This document shows positions 47,750-59,379 of a stretch of DNA of 64,000 nt, piece by piece (the first letter of the stretch is position 1; every line of letters begins with the position of its first letter). Made by a program: the position numbers and the translations under genes. The notes beneath the pieces were generated by a model. The model worked only from the letters and a program-made list of their open reading frames with translations, was not told the DNA's origin and made no database searches. The stretch is from Druceiella hillmani (taxonomy: Eukaryota; Arthropoda; Insecta; Lepidoptera; Hepialidae), in contig JAYKKI010000006.1 in the NCBI GenBank assembly GCA_039881145.1, positions 13,523,001 through 13,587,000 of the forward strand, read 5' to 3'.

Positions 47750-50270
47750 ATATTAATTTTGATAATTATGTTGGTCGAATTTTCATAATTGTATGTCTTC
47801 CTTGTTCATCATCAATCACTCACTACTCCGTGCTATTCTATATTTTGATATTTGTAGAAAAACTTCATCTTGTATATATGTGCACCGGTTGGAGCCATTT
47901 TTTGTTGGTTTTACGAGACATACATACTTTTAATATAAAGTCATTATTTCCTTCTTTTTGTTTTGCTGTTACTGCACATCGCGTGTACATTAATATACAA
48001 ATAGCAAAAATTTCTTATTGCTTCGTTTCTTACCGTTTTACACTATATTATACATTTTTTTACCAAAATAATTTAATCTGCATACGTACTGATTGACATC
48101 ATGTTAAGGTGCTGACAAAAAAAATTGAGCTTTTTTAAAAAATTGAATTAATATATGTTATTCTTAACAATATTTCTGAAATCCTGGGTGTTTCCAAAAC
48201 ACCCGGCTGAAATATCTTTTATATCCGAAAAAAAATCCAAAACTTCTTGTAACATAAATTTTAAACCATGTTAACTTCGTTATTTGAAACACGTTATATC
48301 TCAAGAAGCTACAAAAATGAAAAGCGATGTAATTAAATTAATTTTAATCTTAGGTTTGGATCTGTGTTTTGGATCTGTGTTTTTGATATCGTAAAAATAA
48401 GTTTAGTTTCTCACCAATGATATTTGACATTTTTTTTATAGGACATGGAAGAATATGCATTATGTATGTTTTGCAATATATATTTTGAAATCGTCATTTG
48501 TTTTGAATATACCTTGTAGCTCGCGATTATTCATTTTAAAGAAAACGATTTGAAAATTTTCATATTTTGTTTGCACGGTAATATATTTTAATCTTTTTTT
48601 CTTTTACATACTACACCTTTTTTCAATAATTCTTGCTTAATCACTTTTTAATATTTTGGATTTGTCTTTTTATCATTTTTTGTTTATGATTTTAAAATCT
48701 TATTGTGGTTTTTGAACATTATTTAATATTAACAGCTGATTACTTAGTTTCAGTTTGTTTCTTATTTACTAATGGAGCTAAGAACGAAAATAGAAGTGAA
48801 ATAATTTTAAAAAATGTATATATATATATTTAACATATTTGAATTATATACACTAGTTTTTTTAAGTATTTTTCCAAGTAATAAATAATACAGTTTCATA
48901 AAATCACCATATAAGTTACATTAGTCCTAACGACTTTACAATTTAAAAATTAATAAGTATTTTTCTTCGGAGCAGAAGATTACGGCATAATGAAGTATAA
49001 TAATTGGTGGTGTATGAGAGCGTCTTTTAATGAAGAGTGATATATGTTAGCATCTTGTAGTGTATGGTCGTGTAAAGAGTAATGTATGATGATGTTTGGT
49101 ATTGCCTTGTTGTGTGATGATGCTTGGTAATCTAGGAGATAGTGTATACTTTACACATTATCTTATTAAAACTCATTAAAACTAAGCATACGTGAACACA
49201 TAGGTTAGTCCTGAGGTTCTGGCTGACTAATATGAGTTAATGAAGAAACGTTTTCATTGTTTTTGATAAGTCTGATTTTTGGATTGGGGGATCACTATCT
49301 TTTAATGATACCGTATTCTCAATGTCCTCCATAGAAATATATTTTTGATGAACATCAGGACATCTGCACTTTTGATGAGATATTCTTCTATTATTTTCTT
49401 ATTATTTTTTATTCTTAGATGTAAAATGTTCACCAAATATAAAATGTCTTTTGGTATAAAATGTCAACTAAGTGTGGATACCGAAATGATTTTTCGAATC
49501 TTTTGATTTATAAACTGATAACTGCTGGTGATCCAATTGCGAATTTAAAAATACTCATTTGATGCTAATTCCACCTTCACTATTAATGGAGGTGAAATTA
49601 GCTTCAAACTGATGCGAATACTTGAAATATTTTTTCAAAATCCTCACGGGTTAATGTCGATCGCTTGAGTCATGAAGGATATCGCAGTTTTAAATTTCAG
49701 CCCAATTAATCCCGTGATATAAGCCGTAGTACTTTATTTTTAATAAAAGTATTTTAATGCATTTACAAAATACTAGTTCACACTAAACGTATTGACAAAT
49801 AAATAAAAAAAATAAAATAAATGTAAAATTACATAAATTGAAAACCAAAATATTAGATTAAATTTCTGTTAAAAAAATATGATATTTGGTTAAAAATTCT
49901 ACTTCGCAATTTATCGATTTTTATAAGGAAAACTCTGTGAAAATATTAAATATAATCAAACTTGTGTAACTTCTAGTATTCAACTTTTTATTATCATTTT
50001 ATATATGCATGAATAACTTTAATTAATGAAATTTACACATTGAAAATTATTTCACGTCGTTTTCAAAGATTATTAAATTTTTATGACACAATGAATCAAG
50101 TCATTTAATGTACATAAGGTCAGTTGTTTCTAAGTGCAACTAGTGTTTTTATGAATGATATTAGAAATTTACTACAATTTATTTACATATGATAGCAAAA
50201 ATATTGTGAGAATTGCAGTTGGAAAAAAACATCTTCGTTTATTGACATGAATACGTCTTTAAATTTGCTA
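47750..50270. other. Unique A+T-rich DNA, nothing recognised
   Basis: No convincing gene. A frame at 47830-48096 is hydrophobic and A+T-driven. A small motif near 49020-49135 repeats GTGTATG, GATGATG and GTATGGTCGTG steps without forming an array. Confidence 0.45.
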
Positions 50271-50274
50271 CCAT

Positions 50275-50640
50275 ACGGGGCAATCCAAAAAACCTAATGA
50301 TAACAAAATCGGGGGATACAGCTTGGCGTTACAGTTTCGAATCTATCCTCTACATTATAAATTAAATTGTACCACTGGATATCTGAAGGATCAAAAAATT
50401 CATTACGATAAGGGAGAACAGTGAAGCATCGCGCGCGGTAGAGGGGGAAGTGCTGCCATTTAGAGGTTATTTTCTGCGTATCGAGATTTGCAATTAGTAT
50501 AACTTTTGATTCGGAAAAGCTACGATGTTCGTTTAAGTTTTAATCGTCAGCTGTCATGAAAATCTATCGATTGTATATAAAACATTAGTTTGGTGACAGT
50601 GAATATAATAAGGTGTTAGAATAAAATAAAAGATTAAAGG
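50275..50640. other. Compositionally distinct block, possible repeat end
   Basis: Local G+C is higher than the surroundings, including CATCGCGCGCGGTAGAGGGG near 50428. The block starts ACGGGGCAATCC and has no open frame. It may be the remnant of a dispersed repeat; I cannot assign a family. Confidence 0.3.
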
Positions 50641-50860
50641 AAAACTATAGTGGTTATCATAGATCTTATAATTTTTTAAACCTTCTCCATGTTTTACGCT
50701 TGTGATGAATATACTATATATTATAGGAATATATTGACGTTGTGAAAATTAATTATTGTTAATTAGTTTCGAGGCAATACTGCCTAAATCCATACGAAAC
50801 ATTTGAATTGTGACTTCTACTCCTGCTTGACAGGTTTTTATTTTGGGACTGACTTATATA

Positions 50861-51286
50861 ATGATGAGTCACAATAAATTCATCTTCCATTTACTAAACA
50901 AAGTATTGTATATATTTCCTCAGTTGAAAATTACGTTAGCAAATAAATGTAATAACAGTATATATATATATCAAAGTACACCCTCTCCAAAAGCGCTTAA
51001 ATGCATTCTTTACGCGTTCTTTATTAACTTTGGTGAAAAAATGTTAATTTCACATTTTTCAACCTTTGTTTTTGCAAACTTTTTCAACGAGATACATCAA
51101 ATTTTCTTCTACAATTTCTTGCAATTTTGTGTCTGGCTACCACCATACGACCATCGTAAGTCTCAATTTTATGTTATATTGCGTTTAATTTATTTCAAGA
51201 ATTTTTTTCAAATAAAATCGTACATAATCTTTAAAAATCGTATATGGTTGGAAAGAGCTTCTCAAAGTATCCATTGGTACCTATAA
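50861..51286 (+). CDS. Doubtful open frame of about 140 codons
   Basis: This is the longest non-repetitive open frame in the window. Tandem ATGs at 50861 and 50864 lead to a stop at 51286. The predicted product is very rich in Phe, Ile, Tyr and Leu, has no motif I recognise, and its composition is what an A-rich complement strand gives when read backwards. No splice sites or polyadenylation signal tie it to a gene model. I do not recognise a family. It is listed only because of its length. The minus strand of the same segment is purine-rich, looks like a dispersed non-coding repeat, and continues into the G+C-rich block at 51310-51355. Confidence 0.12.
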   Translation: MMSHNKFIFHLLNKVLYIFPQLKITLANKCNNSIYIYQSTPSPKALKCILYAFFINFGEKMLISHFSTFVFANFFNEIHQIFFYNFLQFCVWLPPYDHRKSQFYVILRLIYFKNFFQIKSYIIFKNRIWLERASQSIHWYL

Positions 51287-51289
51287 AAT

Positions 51290-53540
51290 ACCATATGCTT
51301 ACACGTATTCACGTAAAACACACGGCCGTGCCCCCGACACAGCCACGCCCCGATTTTTTTTTATTTACATTAAAGCAGTGATTGGTAAAATGCTTTATGC
51401 AGATACAGTTACATTTCGTGAGTATCCAGTTTTCTGATCGCTGAGTAGCTTCTATGTATTTAATTTTTTATATTTGAGTCCTTTAATCATTTTCATCGAT
51501 GAAACATCGGCACTTATTTTATTCCTCACTAATGTCGTAAGAAATACATGTCAGTTTCAGTTATAAATAATTTATAAATAATAACTCTTAGCATTGAAAT
51601 AAAAGATGTAATATAAATGTTATATACTCACAAATGAAAGGTTATGCCATCTTTTTCAAAATGTGATGTCCCACTAAAACTTCTGTATCAATTAATTGCA
51701 CAAATTGGCATTTTGTGACACAATGCGCTCGCGACTGTGATCTAAATGCATCTGACTATTCGATTTTTCAAAAATAGCGCATATGTCTGATTTTACTAAC
51801 GCACGGCTAGCAGGGTTGTCCAAGTATGGCACGTCCAGAGGTTATTAGGTCTATGATCAGGACATTCGTTGACTCTCCATCTCTTACATTGTAGCTCGCG
51901 CATAGCGCTACTTGGAGTCAAATTCTACTTTTCGCTTTATAACGGTTTAACGAGTCTATTGAATACAACTTCGTTGTTAGCCAACTACTAGTCCGATATT
52001 TCAACATGCTAATTTTATTTAATTCTTGCGTTACTATAAATACATTGCGCGCGAGGTAATTTTAGCAGAGCATCGAATGAAGATGGATAAATTTCGATAA
52101 ATGATATACCAATCTGTTTTTCAAACATTATTTTTTTCCATTAAGCTTTTTTCTCTTTAAACTTTTAATGATGTAAATAAAAATAAGACATATTTTTGCA
52201 TATTCATATTCTCTTAATTGAGATATTTATTAATTTTAACAGCCAAATATTTTGAATTAATCGAGTTAGTTGAAAGGTTTCGTTTATATAGATGCTTGTT
52301 AAGTCCGTGGATCTATTTATTAGTTTTAACTTCTGAAAATTTTTCATTAATTAATACTAAAGTTGATTAGATGATCTAGTGTGTCGCTTTTATAAAGAAG
52401 CAAAATAACCACGAAATATGTAATTTTTTACAAGTTTATTTCCTTTTAAATTGTGATCAGACATCATTGATTGTACGAGTATCTGAATATAAACGACCAT
52501 TCATGTTTCTCAACATCCGTTTGTTTTTATCTTAACCTACTAAGGCGAAGCTAAAAAGAGGGTAATGTTTTTCGCACTTATACAAATATCTGGGCATGTA
52601 TGTTACCACTTACGGCTGGAATGTCGGAAGCTTTTTAAGCCAGGGAAGGTCGGTCGTTATATTTTTTTGTTTCTTAAAATAAAATTGTTTACATAAGGTC
52701 ACGTTAAACTGAATATCGTGGATGCCAGCAATCGTCTTATTCGAAGTGATAACAAAAATATGCCGAATGCTATACAGACTAGTTTCAAAGTTGTTAACAA
52801 GTGTATTTAAAAACCTGGCTAATTGTGCCTCGATATAATAATAAAGGGGATTTTCATTATTAATGCAAATTTATCGAAATCATTTCAACGAAAAATTCGA
52901 ATGTTTGGAATTTTTTTGGATTTTTTTCGCGCATTAAACAATAATATTTTTTGCTCACTTCACACTTACGGGAAGGTGTATTCATTTTTTTAAATACTTT
53001 GGTGCATGTTATTTGCAATCTCCATAATGCTGTAATGCTGCTACATACAAATTTTTATTCACATAGGTATAAAATGGGCGGCTGTGGCAGATGAATGGAC
53101 ACATAGAAGAAAATGATAAAGTTGGAAATGTTCCTCGTTTGATAGTCAAACCCCAGAACGGGAGTCAGTTTCAAGGCTGGCCACGCACATACACTATCTA
53201 AATTGTATGTTATTCGAAATAAGCATATACAACAAAAAAAGTAACTTAATCCTTTATTTGCTGCAATTTATTTACACTGGTGTTATCCAGATTTTTGCCT
53301 CTAAGCAAAGTATCTTGTTTGTCTTCTGTAAATATTCCCTCTTATATTATTCAATACAACCTATAAATTTATTCGATGAAATAATCTGTAGATAGCGGTA
53401 ACAATTAGATCTTTTCTCATACAATATCTTTATTTATATAATTCGTTACACCTGGATGTACCTGCAACCTTGTGTGCGTAAAAATTGCCTAATCGAATGT
53501 GATATTCTACGTATCATGTTATGATTAGGATCGATAATAA
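51290..53540. other. Unique DNA with two G+C-richer patches
   Basis: No gene recognised. 51310-51355 (GGCCGTGCCCCCGACACAGC) partly matches 41970-42010. 53080-53110 (GGCGGCTGTGGCAGATGAAT) matches the complement of 11590-11635. 51810-52080 contains GCGCATAGCGC and ATTGCGCGCGAGG patches of unknown nature. Confidence 0.4.
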
Positions 53541-53542
53541 AA

Positions 53543-53625
53543 ACATAAAGATTATAAATAATATGTGTCTTGATGAAAACCTAAGCAGGTTTTCATCAAA
53601 ACATCGATTGTTTTTAATCTTTATA
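53543..53625. repeat. Stem-loop, precursor-like
   Basis: The inner 13-bp perfect stem TTGATGAAAACCT and its complement (53570-53599) sits on a four-base loop, AAGC. An outer partial stem uses ATAAAGATT and AATCTTTAT. Confidence 0.8.
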
Positions 53626-54230
53626 TTGTTTATAATTCGCAGAAACAGTAGAAAACCCCGGTAGCTACGACCTAATTTTTCTTTACTGTTGTTGATAAAA
53701 ACCTATCTATTATTTCCTAATAATTTCTAATAGCCCAAAATTTGGTAAGAAATATTCCTTAAACCGTAAACAAACAACGAGAGACTGTAAATAATGTTTA
53801 TGATAATAACTGAGATATTATTTTCACTGTCTGAAGATTAATATCTACGTATAACTGTATCTTTACATGGTCCTCATCATTCCTTAAATTTATTTGTCTT
53901 TGAAATCTTAAAAATGATGTTCGCAATAATCCATATCATTACTGCGTAACTTTAGACTAGTAGTAACCTTTCCAAGTAACCTCTAGTATTCTGAACATTA
54001 TATGAAGGTCAACAGGAAGTGGAAGACAGGTCATAGATTAGGACGGGTAATCCCTCCCAATCTCTCTCCTGTGCCTAACGATTACCAGGGTGTGTGTTGA
54101 TTATTATGTAAAAAGGCCCCTCCTAAGCAAAGTTTTTATGTATTATAACATTTCAGCTATCTGCAATTAAATTATAATGGGTAAAGATGAATCGATTTGA
54201 TGGATTTATCCGGATTATGCAAAGCTTTTT

Positions 54231-54447
54231 GTGTATAGATAAGCAAATATAATAATCATTAATCGGAAATATTTCAGGGTACAATCAGGTAGACATAGTA
54301 TAACATAGTATGGGATCACGTGCGACTAAGGCTCTGCAGTGTATAGATGAGCAAATATAATATTCATTAATCGGAAATATTTCAGCGTGCAACAAAGAAG
54401 ACATAGTATAACACAGTATGGGATCACGTGCGACTAGGACTCTGTAG
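54231..54447. repeat. 108-bp tandem duplication
   Basis: Two copies begin GTGTATAGAT (54231 and 54339) and end CTCTGCAG/CTCTGTAG, about 90% alike, each containing TATGGGATCACGTGCGACTA. They are followed by an A+T-only stretch of TATAATTAATTTAATATAAT repeats (54450-54540). Confidence 0.9.
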
Positions 54448-55612
54448 CTATTAAAAATATAATTAATTTAAATATAATTAATTTAATATAATTAAGATAT
54501 TAATTAATATAATTAATTTAATATAATTAAGATTAAAATTTGTTTTATGATGGAGTGGCACAGTTAATATCCTATTAATTTTACAGTGAGAACAGTTTTA
54601 TTGGTTTGTTTGCCTTTTAAAGTTTAGCACGAAATGGCGTATCTTTGTGACTAAAAATATTACTGTCGAGTGATATGTATATAATCTATGTGGATATAGA
54701 TTATATAATATCTGTTTACATTAACGATATAAGTGAAAGGGGTCGTCGTATGTCGGGTATATTTATAAATAACATTTTTAAACCAATAGTCCAATATTCT
54801 ATATTAAAATACCGTATGAAAATATTGTAGAAATAAATATCTACAACAAAAAAAAAGTCGCATTTATTTCTAATTATTATAGAATATATGTTATAATTCG
54901 TTTCTGCACAATTGAACCATGAGAGAAATATTTCCGGGTTCTGACCTTTATGTTAATGTATAGTTATAACAAAACATTGTTTAAAAGAATTGTATTCGAT
55001 GTTGAAAATTAAAAAAACATGTGATTAGTCACAAATATATTTAACTAATTAGTATAAAGTGTTATTGGTAAACAATATTATGTTACAAAATTGAACCTTA
55101 CAGAACCGAATACAAAAATAAACATATAAAAATAAACATATTTTTAAATCAACCGTAAAGAGTTATTGCATAAAACAATGTTTTTATGGTTTCTTTTCCC
55201 CTTATACCTGTCGATAACCTGTTGGCAGTTTATATTATTATTGAATAGAATAGATAATTTAGCAAAATGATAAAAGAGAATAACTAAAGCAAAATTGATT
55301 ATTTTGACCAATAATTTTATAAGTGTAAGTTGAATCGTTACGAAGATACAAAGATGGCGAAGGGTGATAGGAGATTTATGGCTCTAAAAAACTTTATAGA
55401 TTTTTCTAGTTAGCGCATGAGTTTGATTTATGAAAAAATGAAATAAAAGTAACTAATTTTTGGTATTAAATAAAAATTTCAACAACGATTTGGAAATGTA
55501 TTCATTTTTAATTCTGCTGTTTTTAAACAAATAAAGCAAATAAAATCAGAAACCTGTATAACGTCGTTGCTTAGTTCACTTTGTTACTAACTTTGGAGTT
55601 CGCTTGAGTCTG

Positions 55613-55900
55613 GTGGATATTTGGCATGAATTTTGTAGAAATTCATTATACACAATTAAATGAAACTATGTAATGTAGTATTATTTCTACTTTCTTTAAG
55701 TTCTTTACCACGAACTACGTTTCGTTGTATTACAACATATTCAGGTGGCCTATTAGCAAAGATCTTTGAACCCAACCGATTAGCAAAGATCTTTGCTAAC
55801 AGCCCACCTGAAGATGTTGTAATACAACGAAACCTAGGTCGTGGCAAAGAACTTAAAGAAAGTAGAAATAATACTACGTCACATAGTTTCATTTAATTGT
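55613..55900 (+). mobile_element. Foldback hairpin element, copy 9
   Basis: A diverged left extension (GGATATTTGGCATGAATTTT) is followed by two arms around 55760-55800. The palindrome is open in the same frame on both strands, giving two 78-codon mirror-image reading frames (55660-55896 plus and 55656-55892 minus), each starting MKLC. No clear target-site duplication was found, and arm changes such as CGAACTACG suggest an older copy. Confidence 0.9.
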
Positions 55901-55950
55901 ATGAAAATTGTAATAAAAATGTTTGAGAAATTGTTTGAGTTTATGTTTAC

Positions 55951-56447
55951 GTAATTCGTGTATTGAGCGTAGACTTATTTTTGAGACTCTTTAGCTATCG
56001 TTAGTCTAGCTGATGCCTATATGATGATGCCAGATGCTCTACATCTGGCACTTTTATATCTTTTATAAGTTTAAATATATATGTATATGTAATGTAAATG
56101 TATATGTAGAACACACATGTATATGTCAATACTAAATGTTACATAATTCAGATATTAAGCGTGGACTTATTTTTGAGACTCTTTAGTTATCGTTAGCCTA
56201 ACTAATGCCTATATGACGATGCCAGATGCTCCACATCTGGTACTTGTATATCTTTTATAAGTGTAAATATATATGTAAATGTATATGTAAAACACACATG
56301 TGTATATCAATGCTAAATGATACGTAATTCGGATATTAAGCGTAGACTTCTTTTTGAGACTCTTTAGCTATCATTAGTCTAGCTGATGCCTATATGATGA
56401 TGCCAGATGCTCTACATCTGGCACTTTTATATCTTTTATAAGTGTAA

Positions 56448-56535
<88 letters not shown>

Positions 56536-56560
56536 CACATGTATATGTCAATACTAAATG
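55951..56560 (+). repeat. Tandem repeat, three units of about 181-192 bp
   Basis: Units start near 55951, 56142 and 56323 with GTAATTCGTGTATT-like sequence. Each contains GACTCTTTAGCTATCGTTAG and a small hairpin, GCCAGATGC-tctac-ATCTGGC, and ends in a TATATGTA-rich tail followed by AACACACATGTATATG. In unit 3 the tail has expanded into a (TA)n tract. Confidence 0.9.
56450..56530. repeat. (TA)n microsatellite in the third tandem unit
   Basis: The matching tails of units 1 and 2 have only short TATATGTATATG runs, so the expansion is local to unit 3. Confidence 0.95.
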
Positions 56561-56694
56561 TTCCACGACATCTTGTAATTCGGTTATGCTGATTGTAATT
56601 AATTTATTGCGAACGTCGCACTTGTCATGCTCTGTGATAATTGTCAAGATAATATCTCCTAATTGATGACAATGCTATGGGAACGACACGCGTA

Positions 56695-57000
56695 TTTCTA
56701 TATCCATTTGGCGGGAACTTTCAACGGTGGGAAATTTTATTACTAACGCAGTACTGAGTTCTTAGTCAATAATAATATCTATCTCAGGTACTGAGGCAAT
56801 AATAATATGAGTGTATTGTTGTTCGTGTTTAAACGTGAACGTAATTATCTAGATAGTTCTTTCGGTTCGATTATGAAATTAAATTATGTTTAAAATTTTA
56901 CATTTTATTTACTGTCTTAACATTGAAATTAATTTCAAAATGGCTTACGATTTCCTGTATTCTGTATTTCTATGGGAGGTATCGAATCGACGATAGTTTT
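56695..57000 (+). promoter_or_regulatory. Possible promoter and short first exon
   Basis: TTTGGCGGGAA at about 56707 matches the E2F consensus, and ACGCGT lies 20 bp upstream. At 56940, ATGGCTTACGATTTCC opens a frame (MAYDFLYSVFLWE) that reaches a GAG/GTATCG donor-like site and then a stop. The motifs are visible; their use as a promoter and exon is a guess, since no downstream exon was identified. Confidence 0.2.
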
Positions 57001-57059
57001 TGCGCAATAAAAATTAATTTTAAAAACTTGCTTTACGCGGGTTTTGAGATTGAGGTAGA

Positions 57060-59290
57060 AATTATAAAATAACATTTTTAATTTTCGAATTTAAGTTACA
57101 ATTATCCAAAATAAAAAAAAGGAAAACATATTTCGTCGCTTGGATTGATACTCGAGCGCAATCCAATCAATTGTTCAAATTTTTATAATTTTATAGTAGC
57201 GTAAATAATAGCTATTTAATACATAAATTTTAAAAAAATTACTACAAAAAATTATAAAATAAAAATAATAAATACAAAAAATATACTAACTAACAAATAA
57301 AATAAAATTTAAAATTTTTATAATTAGAAGAAAATAGGTACAAAATGAAAAAAAAGGAAATTCGTCGTGTAGTCTTGGGGCTACGTGTTGAATAAATATG
57401 TTTGGACGCATACAAGCATTCCATTAAAAAATCAAAAATTTTCGGTCTAGTTGGATTTAGAAATCACATCGTGATTGAATCGAATTCAAGAACGATGGTG
57501 AGGATGAGAGTAGTCAATAATAGCAGGTAAATATAAAGAGATATAAAATATCAATATAAAACGTAAAAATTGTGTATACAGCGTGTGTACTGCAGAACTA
57601 AGCAAAGGTACACACGCGAATTCGTTGCCTAAATCGCTCGAAATAAATATGGTGCTCTATATAATAATATAAATTTGTACTCTACATAAAAATATAAATT
57701 TCCATTTTTAAGTAACAACACATAGCTGTCGTATTAGGATTTCATCGGCCTTTGTTACTATACCAATGAAGGAGAAAACAATGGTATAAATATATGCCTC
57801 GTGTACCGAGTATGCAAATCAATCACACCAAAAGCATAAACAAGTTCTCTTTATATCATCGTATTAGTTGAAAGAAGCTTAAAATTAAAAGCACTGTCAA
57901 GCTCCAAGTAATGTTTCCTAGAATAAAGTTGAAATACATAATATAATCCACCCTATTTTAAAGTAATTAACATAAAATTATTATTAATTATACTAAATTT
58001 TTAATATTTATACCATTTATACTAAGCTTTTAACATGATGTAAAAAACATTACAAGTACAAAAACAGTTTAAATTTTTTGTTTATTCTAATACCGTCTTA
58101 AGGAATTTGACTTTATTCCACCAGCTAACACCATGATATAAAGAAACGTTTTTTGCATTTATATATTTGTTAGAATTTCATAATTTTTTGTTGAGAATTG
58201 ACAAATAACAGAATTTATCCTGATTAAAACATAAACGTAATAGTAAGCACTAATACGACTTCGAAAATAAAAAAAAACTAAAAAAAATCGATTAAATTCG
58301 TAATAAAATAAGCTTATCTCGTGTTTACTAAATATCCAAATGTCGTAAATCCGCAAGACGATGCGCGGTTATGTACTTAAGCTTTATATAGTTTTTAAGA
58401 GAAGAAAACCTTATGGCGTCTTAAAGTGAAAGTAACGCCACCTATTGGGTTAGACTAGCGGTGACTTAAAGTGAATGCTTCTAAGTACTTTTTTCCAAAC
58501 TATTCGCTAATAATGTTGTTCCATTTCAAGTACCAATGTAATGAAATAATTTTTTTTCCAAGGGATGGTGAAATTTGTGTGGTTTAAAAAAAAAGAGAAA
58601 GATAACAATTTTTCAGTTGAAATTTAAGAATGAGGGATGGTATATATATCTTCTTACTTATCCTCCTCGCATTTACCATTTTCTCTAAAGTTTTAATCTA
58701 AAATATGAAATACGCCTTTAAGGTAGAAGGGTGTCAAAGTGGTTCGAAAAGGTTCGTGTTAATATCAGACGGTTGTTGCCAACTGGTCTGTACGCTGTCT
58801 TCCTTCTTGCGCTTAGACACATGAAAGGCACTTCCGGTAAAATATCAATGTTATTGATATATCATATATATCTACCTTAAAGTAATTAGGTAGATATATA
58901 TTTCAATAGTGTTCATTTTAGCTAAAATTCCTAAGAAATTGGGACAAGATTCTTTTGAAAGTTTATGCGATAGGGCGAGCTAACAACATTCCAAATACAT
59001 TTCTGGCAACCTATAGGAAAAATAAATTAATAAACAGTTCATATTATTTCCCGTAACTTAAAACTTTCCCTCTTTTTGTTTTTTCCCGAAAGTTTAAAAC
59101 GTCGTTTTAAATTTTCATCGTTTCTGAAAAAATAGAAAGTCAAAGCCACACGAATGTGCGATTACGGTTTTCATGATTTCATTGCTAACGTTAGTCTTTA
59201 TAATACTATTTTTTATGATGATATGTATAAGATAGTAATTAATATCTGATTACATCCACTTCTAAAAAAATATTTTAGTGTTACTATCCT
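57060..59290. other. Unique A+T-rich DNA
   Basis: No gene recognised. A hairpin with ATATATATCTACCT arms lies at 58864-58900. Two neighbouring short repeats (CTTAAAGTGAAAGTAACG and CTTAAAGTGAATGCTTC) lie at 58421-58485. Confidence 0.45.
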
Positions 59291-59291
59291 A

Positions 59292-59293
<2 letters not shown>

Positions 59294-59377
<84 letters not shown>
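59294..59377. repeat. (TA)n microsatellite
   Basis: About 84 bp of TA ending TATATGTATATA. Confidence 0.95.
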
Positions 59378-59379
59378 AC

